From Paraphoma chrysanthemicola (Eukaryota; Ascomycota; Dothideomycetes; Pleosporales; Phaeosphaeriaceae), in the NCBI GenBank assembly GCA_020744225.1, contig JAGMWG010000002.1:372001-436000 (forward strand): a DNA stretch of 64,000 bases. The letters run 5' to 3'. The notes below the pieces were generated by a model. That model was not told the DNA's origin. It was given only the letters and a program-made list of their open reading frames with translations, and did not search any database. A program made the translations under genes and the position numbers. How positions within the stretch are numbered: position 1 is the stretch's first letter; each line of letters begins with the position of its first letter. Positions 1 to 10,447 of the stretch are shown one piece after another.

Positions 1-556
1 CGTTGCAAAGAAGGATTGAACGCACACACAAGTCTTGCATGACGTTGATCAAGCGAATACAATCTGAAATTTGAGTTTATACATCCACATCTTCCGATTA
101 ATATGTGAATGTGCTGTCTTCTAATGCACAAATTGCAACGCTTGATGGTTCTTCGCGTGATGCTGCGAGGACTCTAAGTTGTGGAAATGTGCGAAACCGA
201 TTTGGTGCTTCGTCGCAATCTAGCGACCAGAACAGCAACCAGGCTGAGGCGACAAGATTTGACTGGAAAGGCGGTTCTCTGCTGCTCGCTCCGCAGATGA
301 CACCCTCCGCAGCGAGAAAGCTGGAAGCCCTGGCAAGGCAAGATATCAGCGTGAACGAGAAGAGGGACGCGGAAGAGAGAGACGACGAAGGATCACAGCT
401 GGGCGTTCCAACGACCTCGTGCAGACCTCATGAATCCAAGATTGTTCGCATTCAGACTCTGCAGTGCCTTGAAGAAGCCACGACTATGCCCGACATATCC
501 CATACACTCCCAAAACGCCATGCTCATGATCCCACAACCACATATTCTCTCCCACC
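1..556. other. No gene seen at left edge
   Basis: I see no supportable gene here. The plus-strand reading frame running from about 105 to 917 is low-complexity and lies antisense to thioredoxin exon 2, so I treat it as a shadow. The segment is probably the 3' flank of the thioredoxin gene. Confidence 0.5.
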
Positions 557-1185
557 TCACCTCGCTTTGACATTAAACGCACTCTCCTCCGCGGCCTTGT
601 ACCCGTTGAACGCAAACAAACTAATCACATACAACGCCACAAACCGCACCACGATGTCGCCGAACCCGCCATTCCCCACAATCAGCCTTTGCAAGCCGCC
701 AAACGCACCCTCATTGACTGGCCGACTAGGTTCCGATGCTGACCCGAGTGTGCGACCCTTGGACGAGAATACAGCGGACGAAGCACCGGCGCCAGATGTA
801 TCGTTCGCGGCTTTGCGCACGGCGGCTGTGAGGGCAGACGGGTTTGCGCCGCGGATGGTATCGACGACGGAGGAGGACTTTATGACGAGGAAAGTGGGCA
901 TACTGGAGGGCTATTAGTAATGCGCCTGGAAGTTTAAGTGTAGAGAGACACGTACGCCGAGACGCCATATTTCCGCGCGACTTCTTGTTGTGAGTCTACG
1001 TCGACCTTGACGAATTGTAGCTTGCCCGGCTTGGACTCTTTCTCGGCGAGGCTCTGGAAGACGGGCGCAATGGCTTTACATGGGCCGCACCAGTCGGCGT
1101 AGAAGTCGACGACGGTGTATGTGGATTGTGAGAGGAGTTGCGAGAAGTGGGAGGACGATGTGACGGAGGTGATTTTGCCTGGCAT
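557..1185 (-). CDS. Thioredoxin with C-terminal hydrophobic tail
   Basis: Two exons, 956-1185 and 557-902, separated by a 53 bp intron (donor GTACGT, branch ACTAAT, acceptor CCAG); 191 aa. The N-terminal 105 or so residues are a full thioredoxin fold with the redox motif WCGPCK (Cys33, Cys36) and the cis-proline loop SAMPTF, which is rebuilt exactly across the splice junction. A Gly/Ser-rich linker follows, then roughly residues 157-180 are hydrophobic and followed by a short polar end, as in a tail anchor. Classical cytosolic fungal thioredoxins are about 105-110 aa, so this is a longer, probably membrane-tethered disulfide reductase. The start at 1185 gives the normal thioredoxin N terminus; an in-frame extension upstream lacks thioredoxin character. 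Family assignment is firm; the membrane location is inferred. Confidence 0.88.
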
Positions 1186-1535
1186 ATTGGCGATTGATCT
1201 GTATGACTGCGATAAAGAGCTTCGGTCAGTGTTTCGTGTATGGGGACGTGGGCCAGGCAAGTGGGGTGGCACGGGTGGTTGTGGACAGCTTGCTGGTGAC
1301 AAGGATGGCGCAACGAGGTTTGGCGGGTCGTGCTTGCTGGAAATTCTCCGATTGGCTAGCCAGCCTTACAAACCTCACCGCGTCGCGTCTGTCCATGATG
1401 ATCATTCACGTGAGAGACGTCGAAAAAGCTGCTGTACGATATTGTATGAAAATACCTCAGATAATCAGATCGCGCGTGATCTCCTCGACCCGGTGTCATC
1501 TAGCAACATGCACACCACCATTTGCCAGGGTCTCA
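1186..1535. other. Intergenic, thioredoxin promoter side
   Basis: 350 bp between the 3' end of the zf-PARP gene and the start of the thioredoxin gene, both on the minus strand. It should hold the thioredoxin promoter and 5' UTR. No further gene is visible. Confidence 0.5.
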
Positions 1536-2705
1536 TCACTTCGCAGCCTCCTCCCGCATTTTCTCTGTCATGGCTTGAATGCGGGCAACAACTGGGTCGA
1601 CGGGCTCTTCGACCTTGGCAACCCTGCTCCTCGTCTTCTTTGGGATGTACTCTGCCTCGCTGGCATCGTCGTCCTCCATTTCATCCGACACTCGTTTCTT
1701 GCCCTTGCGCTTCGGCTTCGGGGTATCCACCTCATCGTCTGAAGCCACCTTCTTGCCTTTACCTTTGCCTTTGCCTGACGCACGCTTGGGCTTGATGACC
1801 GGAGGTTCGGGCTCGGGGACTGCCAGGATCTTGCCCGTCTCAAAGCTCTCCTTGACCACGTCCTGATGTTCTTCGGGCAAGGTGTCGATGCCGTCCACGC
1901 AAGCATCGCTAAGATGAAGCTTCTGGGCGCTGTCAAAGTCGAACTGCGACATGCACTTCCAGTGCTTATACAGCCACGATGAATGGTCGCCGTCGAATGG
2001 TACGCATATGCCAAGCCGCACCTCGCCCTTGAGGATCTTGCTTCCCTCGCTGGGACACTGTGCATTGCGGCATCCAGTAGCTCTCTTTGCGATATCGACC
2101 TTGTAGCTGTGGTACTTCCTGTCAGCCAAGTCCTCATGATAGCGCGATTGCCTCTGCTCACCCTTCGGCGTTCATGATGTCGTTGTAGCGAGGGGAAGCT
2201 TTTGCAAGATCGGCACGTTTGCCTTTGAAGTCCTTGTCTACGACGCCTTCATTCTCGAATGCTTGTCGTACCTCCTCCTGTGCTTCTTCACTCAGTCCTT
2301 CGTAGCCTGGAGCTTGCGTGGCGTCATTGCCCGTCACTTCGATGAGGCCTTTGATCTGATGCTTCGTCGCACATCCCCTAGCACGAATCAGCATGATCTC
2401 ATTAGTCAAACGTCGCTTGATGAAGACTGACCAGTGTCGCCAGGCAATGTACCACCTCGCCTCGCTCTCAAAGAAGGTGTTGGTGCCGATGCGAAGCTCG
2501 CCTCGCTCAATCTTGGTCTTCGCCCGCTTGCAGGCAGCTTGTTGACACACAGCTTGGCCAGTCTGCGAGTGTTCTAATGGTAGCAGCATCAGTCTCTGTG
2601 TGCATATGATGCTGAGTGAATTGGCTTACCGAGTCGCCACTTTGGACCTTCACCGTCGTAGTTCTCCAATACAGATGGAGTCGCGGTCGGGGTGACTGTC
2701 GCCAT
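1536..2705 (-). CDS. Twin PARP-type zinc finger protein
   Basis: Four exons (2630-2705, 2432-2573, 2162-2377, 1536-2118) give 338 aa; introns are 56, 54 and 43 bp, and the second carries a GACTAATG branch site. Finger 1 (about residues 30-80) has an ACK...ERGELRIG...WRHWGC pattern and finger 2 (about 150-205) has GCRNAQC...KGEVRLG...YKHWKC, both typical of zf-PARP, which recognises nicked or broken DNA. The C-terminal third is Lys-rich and acidic, with likely nuclear localisation stretches (KPKRKGKKR). There is no poly(ADP-ribose) polymerase or ligase catalytic domain, as in many fungal zf-PARP-only proteins. A role in nuclear DNA-damage sensing is family inference. The 43 bp third intron is short, so that junction is the least certain part of the model. 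Confidence 0.82.
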
Positions 2706-3084
2706 CTTGTACTGTGGTTCAAGTAGGTGGCGGTTCAATCAAAGGCGATGCAGTGGGCATTAGAATGAGTGCAGGTGGTGAGAGATGAGGATATCGTTGA
2801 TACATCAGCTGGTCTTGGCGGGATGAAAGGGAAGGAGCGACAAACAACAAACACGAAGCCAGGGCCACTTCCAACTTACCTGCATCAATCATCACAACAG
2901 CAACAAACTAACACGAAAGAAATCATAATCTATTTTTGGTATGGACAAGTCTACTGAAACATGCAGTGCCTGTGACCTTTACTCACATTCACTGTCGCTC
3001 CGCATGAAGATGAAGGCATTGTCCACGTGGCTAGCGACTACAGGAGCCATCATATCTTCGAAAAGTAGCAGGATGTCCCGTCTA
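2706..3084. other. Intergenic
   Basis: About 380 bp upstream of the zf-PARP gene and downstream of the RING exon. It is A/C-rich near 2850-2930. No gene is recognised; it probably holds the zf-PARP promoter. Confidence 0.45.
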
Positions 3085-3318
3085 CTACTCGTCTTCAACG
3101 TCTTCAACGATATTGGAGAATAATGCCTCGATGTGTCCTGCTCCTTGTTGTCCGGGGTCGGGGAGTCGCACCGTTCGACAATACCCACAAATCCTTTGGC
3201 GACATTCGGGACAGCGGTTGCGATTCACTGCAACACTATTCATCCAAGCACCGATACACTCGTGATGATAATAATGCCCACAGGCTTTCAGTTTCACGCA
3301 GGGGTTGATGTCGCTCAC
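3085..3318 (-). CDS. RING-finger protein, 3' exon only (partial model)
   Basis: The frame encodes a NPCVKLKACGHYYHHEC segment followed about 18 residues later by CPEC, the second half of a RING zinc-binding site, so a ubiquitin-ligase-type RING is likely. The first Cys-x2-Cys pair is missing: it should lie in an upstream exon, but I could not find a convincing one between 3330 and 3440. The open frame continues upstream of 3318 for about 10 codons to a stop near 3370, so an acceptor lies there. There is no ATG in this exon. It could be an intron-containing gene that I cannot resolve, or a decayed RING gene. Confidence 0.4.
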   Translation of the reverse strand: MSDINPCVKLKACGHYYHHECIGAWMNSVAVNRNRCPECRQRICGYCRTVRLPDPGQQGAGHIEALFSNIVEDVEDE

Positions 3319-3439
3319 TTCTGTGAAGTCCTTTACTCCAATCTTTTTGGAAAATCTCGCATCTCAACCTATCCATCTCAACATTCACACTCTAGCGTAT
3401 TGCTGCATTTCCTTCTTTCCCCACCGCCCACCACAATCC

Positions 3440-4611
3440 TCATCCATAGAGCTCATCATCTTCGTCATCGCTTCCATAGCCCACTTCGCCATCCTTGTCA
3501 TGACCTTCTGCTTTGTCCCAAGTCCCCTCTTCCTCGGCCGGCTCATACACATCTTCGCCTTCGTTGAGGTAACAGAGTGCCTTCTCCCAAGTTTCCACCA
3601 TTTTGTAGCCCTTTTCGATATTGTAACGGTACAGTGCACTCAGGAGAGCGTAGCGAATTTCGCGTGCAAGTTCTTCGGCAGACATTTCTGGTTCTGTGAA
3701 CTCACTTCTTACAGCGTCGGATGCCTCAGGCGATGCTGATTGTGACGTACTGTCACCGACTCTGCACTCTGTGTGACTGGATATTGAAGGTAGGAGGTGT
3801 GTCGAGCCTTGTGCGACGTTGGCGGTTCTAGGCAAAGATACCACAGATTTTTGGAAAGGTTGCTGCGATGACGACTTTCTCAGCGATTGGTCAGGGTTTG
3901 CGTTTTGATGTGCTGGGATGTGGTCTTGATTGAATCCAGTACGCTCCATGCAATGTCGCTGCAATCGGTCAACCATCTCCGCCAGTCTTTCCACATTCAC
4001 TTCCAGCCTTCGATTGACATCATCTACTCGATGGCAGTGAGTGTTATGACCTTCATTCTGTTCTCGAGCCGTGGTCCAGCTTTCATCCGAGTTGGAGACA
4101 TTCGATTGTGTGCCCAAATCGTCAATATGTGATAGTGAGCGTTGACGATGTTAGAAGTTTTGTTGGTCTCGATTCCGATTGGTGACGAGCGCGGCGGTCG
4201 ACAGATTCGAGCTCTCCGATGTATCGTAAGGGCCAAAAAGAACAAACCTCTCGTCCCAATACCCTTCGAGAGGCATGTCCTGGTCTTCGACAGTGGTTTG
4301 GCTCTCGACACCTTCGCGAAATAACTCAGCAAGACCGTTAATCAGAGCTCCATGATAGCCAGCACCACGCAAAGAGTGAAGAAGCACTTCGGTATGTGGG
4401 CCGATTTCCATCGGCGATGGGGAAGTAGGTAATGGTACATCCTCTGGGGGCGAAGTTGTGCTGTAGTTGAATGTCATGTCCTGGATCTAATCAGTAGATC
4501 GTTCGTGTATGAGCCCGACCGAATCCTAAGACAGAAACGTACCCCTGATCGTGAATCTGAAAGCATTGCTTCCGCATTGAGATTGCCCAATATCTCCGTA
4601 TCATCATCCAT
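3440..4611 (-). CDS. Hypothetical protein, tentative multi-exon model
   Basis: I do not recognise this protein. Exon 1 (4543-4611) starts MDDDTEILG and splices cleanly at GTACGT to an exon beginning at 4480. That exon stays open to about 4151. A further open segment, 3440 to about 4117, contains a short coiled-coil-like stretch (RLEVNVERLAEMVDRLQRH) and an acidic end (GSDDEDDELYG). The join between the last two segments is unresolved: the obvious donor near 4187 is phase 0 and the only nearby acceptor (about 4076) is phase 2, so a weaker GTTTGT donor near 4247 would be needed, or these are two genes. No domain is evident. Confidence 0.35.
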
Positions 4612-4921
4612 GATTCTGTCAGGAGAGACCATAAAGTGGAGTAAGACTACGTTCGCAATTTGGCCAGTCAACAAAGTGTTATAACTGGTCTGGCAAACAA
4701 ATCACGGAGATTGTTTGCGATCGGGATCATGCGAGAACGGTCTAAAAAGATCCATGAAGCATCTCAAGAACTCGTCATCTTGATATTGCTGTAGCACTTG
4801 CATCACGGACATACACAATTCACAGTCACGTAAGCTTATTAAGTCACAGTCTCTTTCTTAAATTGCTTCACAAACGACATCTTCCGATACCCTCCATCAT
4901 GCCAGCCCACAACAACATAGC
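4612..4921. other. Intergenic
   Basis: About 310 bp between the start of the tentative hypothetical gene and the 3' end of the next minus-strand gene. It should contain the promoter of the former. Nothing else is seen. Confidence 0.4.
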
Positions 4922-5839
4922 TCAGAACCTGCGAATCGTCTTCAAACCCTCTTCGGTGATATGTGGCCTCGCGTGGCCGTCCTCATTGAACCAATCCATG
5001 GTGTTCTCCTCGACGTTGACGACAATGTCATTTCCTCGCCGACAGCTCTCAACAAGATCACGCTCGACCTCTAGCATATGTCGTGCAGTCGGTCCATCGA
5101 ATACATGTGGAATGGCCGCAATCTCCTCCGCGTGAGTGATCTGATCTCGGCGATAGTGATCGAGCATTCGACGCTTTCCCTCCTGCCAGTCGATCGGCTG
5201 GCCGTTGATGTCGCTGCCACGGGGCGAGGAAAGCATGGTGTAAGCATCCTTGTGGAGGCCAGGAGTACGGCAACGGCAGAGAGTGCAGAGAATTTGGCCA
5301 GTGGAGCGGTCGGTGGTGGAGCCGAAGTGGTGAGGCTCGCCAGGGTAGACGATGATAGACTTACCACTCGTGCGTGGAGCGACAATGTGGGTTGCTATAG
5401 GATTGCCAGATTGCGGAACATCTCGCACAAACCGTCGAGACGTGGAGCCTGTGTATGTTGATCGATTTGACTGTGAGGGCGGACTGACGAAGATTGACGG
5501 CGCAGGCTGGTCATATCGAGAAGACGGCGCTACAGAATTTGGCGGAGCGTACCTCGATGTTCCACCGCCATAGCTAGAGCCGTCCTCGTTGATGCTCGGC
5601 AAACCTTCTTGCGGTCGCACACTGCGACCTGCGTCGTACCTGGAAGTTGGTGCGCTTGATGATCGGGATGGCTCTGTAAAGTTCTGGCCATAAATCTCGA
5701 TTTGCGTTTGAGATGATGTACCAGAAGAATTGGCAGATTGCGGCTCCACGCGATGGGTTGCGAGAGGTGCTTGCATTTGCGAAGCGCGACCTGTAGTCGA
5801 TCGCTGCGAAGGAGTCCTTGAGCTCCGGCTAAACTGCAT
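4922..5839 (-). CDS. Unknown protein, paralogue A of a divergent pair
   Basis: Single exon, 305 aa. The first 150 residues are Ser/Arg/Thr/Gln-rich and probably disordered. The last 150 form a conserved block with PGEPHHF, DRSTGQIL, a CRC cysteine pair, HKDAYT, a Trp, LDH, ITHA, RD and FNEDGHA..ITEEGLKT. The same motifs occur in the same order in the gene at 6762-7364 on the other strand, so the two are paralogues. No known domain is recognised and there is no signal peptide or membrane segment. CRC plus conserved His residues could bind a metal, but that is speculation. ATG at 5839 is the first in frame. Confidence 0.7.
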   Translation of the reverse strand: MQFSRSSRTPSQRSTTGRASQMQAPLATHRVEPQSANSSGTSSQTQIEIYGQNFTEPSRSSSAPTSRYDAGRSVRPQEGLPSINEDGSSYGGGTSRYAPPNSVAPSSRYDQPAPSIFVSPPSQSNRSTYTGSTSRRFVRDVPQSGNPIATHIVAPRTSGKSIIVYPGEPHHFGSTTDRSTGQILCTLCRCRTPGLHKDAYTMLSSPRGSDINGQPIDWQEGKRRMLDHYRRDQITHAEEIAAIPHVFDGPTARHMLEVERDLVESCRRGNDIVVNVEENTMDWFNEDGHARPHITEEGLKTIRRF

Positions 5840-6761
5840 TTCTTGGGTAATGTACTCGACTTTTAATGTAGTAGTAAGGATGAGCTCTTGGTGTTATGGA
5901 GATTAAAGTGGATCTGGAGCTTTCGCGGGAGTCTTATACTGGCTGCGGGTGAACGAAGACACACATGAAGTCGGAAGTTCTTGACGAGAGGGGGAAAGTA
6001 AGAGCACACCATGATTGATTGAAGTCGTAAAAAAGGACAGTAAAACGACGCGATTAGACTCGGGTGCTAAGTGAACATCCAGTCGTGACGTACGCATCAT
6101 CAATTTTGTGAGCCAACGTTAATGGCAGCCACGCCCATTATTACACCATCGAGAAAATCATAACCGTGACCGCGTATATTGGTGTAAATAAAGTAGATAT
6201 GAAGGAAGCTTTACGGAGCATCTTCTTGATTTCCGCGTTTATTGTTAGCTAGATCTTGAGCAGCTGTGAGGTTTCTTGATTATGGAGACTTAATGATGGT
6301 GACGGCTGAACAACGCGATACGTGTAGGTTGATTTGCAAGAAGACATGCGTTGCAAAGACCAGGAGGTGATTGTAAAAGACACGAGATCTGCATTGTTGT
6401 AGCAATTATAGCCCATTCAAAGACGCCAACTTGAATTCGGAAATCCTGTCAGTACAATTTCAAGAAAAGAATACTCTTATGAGTAACGACACACACATGT
6501 AGCGTAGCGAGCATGGCTTCCTACTGACCGATTGAACGTTAATTATTTGCAGTTCACACGAACCTAGTGCTTGACTTGTTCCTTACCCGTCACGACGTGC
6601 CAGTATTAAGCTCACGATTTCAGTCCGCCTTCCTCTTCCTCTAAAACTCATTTTACAGCCAACAACAAATAATGTCTCGTCTGAAACAAAAAATCTGACT
6701 TCTAGATACTTTCAGATACAATCTGCTAAATTCTCACAGATCACGCCACACAGCTTCCAAC
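5840..6761. promoter_or_regulatory. Divergent intergenic region between paralogues
   Basis: 922 bp separate the two start codons of the divergent paralogous pair, so the region should contain both promoters. It is AT-richer than its surroundings and has no coding frame I would support. Confidence 0.45.
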
Positions 6762-7364
6762 ATGTACCCAGGTCGCAACCCACACGCAGACTCTCAGCGT
6801 GGTTCTCCCGCCAACTTCAGACCTACTTTTGTCAACCGCAGCGTATCCCACCACTCTTCGCGCGGAGGTCCTTCTCGTGGCCCACAGTCAAGCCGCGGGC
6901 CTCAGAGTGGCCAGTCAACGGTAGTCCGCCCAGGTCAACCACACTATTTCAACACACACGTCGACCGCCAGCTCAATCAAATTATCAGCCCTATATGCCG
7001 CTGCCAAAATCCCAACAGCCACGGCGATGCATGGACGTTGAACAGAATCAAAGGTCTGGATCGCAACTACAACATGATTACCTGGGAGCAGTTGGCGAAC
7101 AAGATTTTGGATCATGTTGGTACGGCGACGGTGTCGCACGCCCAGGCAAGAGCTCTCTGGCCAATTTTCCTGTGTGAGAGGGATGCGTACTTGAGGGAAA
7201 TGCATGAACGTGACGTTGAGCGTGACATTGGCCGCGGCATTACTATTGTCCTTGGGCCTCCCGCGCATCAAATCACGCATTTCAACGGTGATGGGCACGC
7301 GCAACGCGTGATTGGGGAAGCTGGATTGCAGACGGATGTCATGGGTAGAGGACGGGGTCGATAG
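6762..7364 (+). CDS. Unknown protein, paralogue B of a divergent pair
   Basis: Single exon, 200 aa. A Ser/Gly/Arg/Gln-rich N terminus of about 55 residues (SSRGPQS repeats) precedes the conserved block shared with the 305-aa product of 4922-5839: PGQPHYF, DRQLNQII, CRCQNP, HGDAWT, LDH, SHA, RD and FNGDGHA..IGEAGLQT. It is shorter than its paralogue because the disordered N terminus is reduced. The function is unknown and I recognise no domain. The divergent head-to-head arrangement suggests an inverted local duplication. ATG at 6762 follows an A/C-rich leader. Confidence 0.7.
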   Translation: MYPGRNPHADSQRGSPANFRPTFVNRSVSHHSSRGGPSRGPQSSRGPQSGQSTVVRPGQPHYFNTHVDRQLNQIISPICRCQNPNSHGDAWTLNRIKGLDRNYNMITWEQLANKILDHVGTATVSHAQARALWPIFLCERDAYLREMHERDVERDIGRGITIVLGPPAHQITHFNGDGHAQRVIGEAGLQTDVMGRGRGR

Positions 7365-8067
7365 CCAGCAACATATGAGCGATGCTGCAGAGAGTGAGGC
7401 ATTGGAGAGCAACTTTATTGAAGTCGTGAGTCCAGAAAATAGTCACTTTCACGAAACAATATATTCCATTGTACAGCTGATGATACTTTTCAACCCTTCC
7501 CACCATATCAGCTTCACGACTTACGCGTGAATTTGAAGCTGAGACAGCATCCAGGAACACGAGCGACAACACGTTCTATATCTTCAACTAGCCAAATTCT
7601 CATATCTCGTCATGGTGTCTCAATCGCTTGAAGTCGTGCGCACAGCCTGAAAATGCAGTCGACCTTTAGTGAATCCTGTGAACCATGGAACAACCGCCCC
7701 TTCCTACATCCTAGCTTAGACCCTTTCCTCGGAAGCATCACAAAATCGATAAACACACACCTGGAAGCGAAGAACGTATCTTCCATCGCTACCATACTTT
7801 CCTTACCTTGCACACTTGCATTATCCTCACACGCTAACACCTTAAAACCCCATGTCAACCATGGTTCAACTTCATCCCCAGTCTACAGCACAAAACCACA
7901 GCACCCCAACAAGCCACTTGATTGCCTTCCTCACCACTTCCGAAACATTCTCAAAACTTCACAAGCAAAATCACACCTCGTCCTCTTCAACTTTCAAACA
8001 AAATCCACTGTCCAGAACCTCCATCAAACAGACAAACCAAACCCACCTCCAAGCGACTCATCTGACA
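7365..8067. other. Intergenic
   Basis: About 700 bp, strongly C/A-rich on the plus strand after 7650. The C-rich bias opens long artefactual frames, but none has coding character. It probably holds the 5' UTR and promoter of the next gene. Confidence 0.45.
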
Positions 8068-8665
8068 ATGTCCCTCCCCACAATCCCCCTCAACAGCCCC
8101 CTCGCCCTCCCTTTCGCCTCGCTCACATACGCAATGCACAACGCCCCCCTCCGCGCCTGCACAATCGCCATAAAGTCCCTCTCCACCTTCGCCATCGCAG
8201 CATGGCACATCCAGCGCATTGGGTCGCACGTACCTGGTCTCGCGGCAGAATACGCAGAATGTATTCGGGATTTACACAAAGATGCAAGGTCATCAGGTAC
8301 GTAATCCCCGCCTACACTTTCATCAAGGGGTTGAATAATGGGTAAAGAATCAGGAGCTAATTCATGCCTCCCTTTCGGAGAATATAGATCCTTCCTACAC
8401 CGTTCTAGCAACGCTCCTAGCAACACCAACCGACTCTGACGCCGTGCTGGACTGGATTGCTAGACACATCGAACTAGTTTGGTTCCCCGGCGTCGTGGTG
8501 CCTGGGCCGGGTTTGGACGGTTACGGAGATGTGATGACGAGGGCGGAGGAATGGCTTGTTCAGTGTGCGATGCATCCTGCTGTGGATGTGGATGGACATG
8601 TGGGGAGGATTTTTGGGGAGGAGTGTGGGATTGGGCAGGGGCGGGTGAGTAGGGCATCGGTTTAA
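8068..8665 (+). CDS. Small hypothetical protein
   Basis: Two exons, 8068-8296 and 8388-8665, joined by a 91 bp intron (GTACGT...ATATAG) that keeps frame exactly; 168 aa. The predicted protein has a mildly hydrophobic helix-forming N-terminal half (AMHNAPLRACTIAIKSLSTF) and a second half with VLDWIARHIELVWFPG and Gly/Val-rich stretches. I see no signal peptide, no clear membrane segment and no known domain. Base composition shifts from C-rich to G-rich along the gene. The start is the first ATG after the C-rich leader. The existence of the gene is moderately supported by the clean splice; the function is unknown. Confidence 0.5.
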
Positions 8666-8847
8666 AGCTGGTTGATTGTGTTTTAAAAGCATTTCGAGGG
8701 TGGCGTAGCGGCAACTTGACTTGGGGAAATACCGTGGTGATGGGGATTTGACTATGGGTTTGGGTGCGGATCTTGTGTGCTTTATTATGTGGCTAAACGT
8801 CTGAATGGGAGCGTGATAGGGCTAAAAGCTGAACGGTCAACGACACT

Positions 8848-10447
8848 CTACTCTTCTTCACTCTCTTCGCTGCTGTCTCCACCGGCCAAGCCCGCCATCA
8901 TCTCTTGATACAACGGGTCTTCTTCGTCTTCATCGGCAGCAACGCCAGCCATGCTCGGCTTCCGATCGTGGCCGCTCGTGCTCTGTCGAGCTGGCGGACC
9001 AATGTCCACGACATCCACATCTGCGTCGTCTTCGTCTTCTACTTCCACGCCGCCATCGTCCTCTTCATCCTCCTCACCCTCTTCGTCATCTGCACCGCCT
9101 AGGTCATCAAAGTCAATCACATCTGCATCTGGTACTGCGCGGTTCTTCCGTGGCGTAAATGTGTGTGGGTTTGGCGAGCCTTGTACGCTGCTTGTTGCGC
9201 TTGCGAGCGAAATGGGCCCGTTGTAAGGTGAGTTGAAGCCCCCACCGACTCCTAGATTGGAGCCTAGACCAAGCGATGCCAGAGCGCCGCCATTGCGCGG
9301 TCGTGACGGACGTGCGTCGGGGACCTCGATCTCAAGACCGCCGTCATCATCCGAATCGCCCTCGGCGTCTTCCTCTTCAGGCTCCGAAATTGCGTGATAC
9401 TGGGGTGATGGCGATCGTTGTGTTGGCCGAGGTGGTGATGGCGAGCGCTGTGCAGGCCTTTGTGGAGATGGCGCGGCGTCGCCCTCCAGGTCAATATCGG
9501 AGTCGTCGGACGAATGTACAAGCTCTGCTGACTTGATCTTGGAGGCTGGCGGCGCGGCGGCTTTGCTCTTGGGCTTCGGTGCGGCATCGGGTGTGGGGCG
9601 CTCCGAAGCGCGACGCTCAAGATGAATGGCTGGTGGTGGTTGCGCCTTCTTCGCGGTATCTTTCTTCTTCTTAAGAAATAGTCCAGAGTCGGCCGGCTTG
9701 CGCTTCTTCGGTGCAGGTTCTGCAGGTTTCGGCCGGGCTGGCGCAGCTGCAGCTGGCTTGCGCGCGCCGAGCTGTGGTGTGTTCACGGCGCTGCCTGTCC
9801 CTGTGCGGTAGTCTGGCGATGACGCAAAGTGGTACTCGGACTCATCGCCACGCTTCTCCTTCTCTTTGCTCAGAAAGTGCCGGAAGTCGTAGGGGTTGTT
9901 TGGGTCTGGCTCGCCCGACTCATCGTCCGCGACTGCCTCGCCAAAAAGGTCGTCCTCTCCGTCCTGATTCTCCTGCCCGTCCTTGTTCTTCTTCGGGTAT
10001 ATCTTCGGATACTGAGAAGCGATGTTCCTGTCGTTCTTTGTGGCGATGTTGAACGTGTACGAGTCCGACAGCGGCTCAAGCGTTGCTTTTTGCGAGGCAG
10101 CGTCGAACAACAAGACGTACGACTTCTTCGTCGCAGCACGGTTACCCGTAAATGTGAAGATGTCCTTGTCGCCCGAGCTCGCCTTGTCTTCGAGTTTGAG
10201 GGTGTAGGCGTTGTCAGACGAGGCTTTGAGGGTCGTCGTGCGGGAGTCGGACGTCTGCGCCGGCTTGTGGTTGTCTTGCTGGAGTCAGCCATCTGAGCAG
10301 AGTTGGGACGGAAGGAGCGACCCTACATTTGACGCTGCTGAAGCTGCCCCGCGGCGAATCATCATTGGCGATCCGGTCGCTGATGTGCAGGGTGAAGTGC
10401 GCCTTCTTATGGGGCTCGATGCGGCTCTCAACCATCGGGGAAGCCAT
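8848..10447 (-). CDS. EAF-type RNA polymerase II elongation factor
   Basis: Two exons, 10327-10447 and 8848-10274, with a 52 bp intron whose junction rebuilds VKYNHKP; 515 aa. Residues 1-120 match the N-terminal EAF (ELL-associated factor) domain: a start with SRIEPHKKAHFTLHISDRI, then YNHKP, a FTFTGNR strand and YVLLFDAASQKATLEPL. The rest is a disordered, Pro/Ser/Lys-rich and strongly acidic tail (runs of Glu/Asp near 350-400 and at the C terminus) typical of transcription-elongation partners. In fission yeast the orthologue works with Ell1 to stimulate Pol II elongation in the nucleus. Assignment rests on the EAF domain; the tail is poorly conserved. Confidence 0.85.

Noticed and set aside
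105..917. 270-codon plus-strand reading frame
   Set aside because: It overlaps thioredoxin exon 2 on the opposite strand, whose splice site and conserved SAMPTF motif are clear. The plus-strand product is low-complexity without domain features.
7653..8345. 230-codon plus-strand frame rich in Pro, His and Ser
   Set aside because: It arises from C-rich sequence and runs in a different frame from the spliced 8068-8665 model, ending in its intron. There is no domain or coding signature.
8848..10113. Separate acidic protein starting MLFDAASQ
   Set aside because: The frame extends upstream into the EAF domain and joins exon 1 through a clean intron, so this is the C-terminal part of EAF rather than a separate gene.
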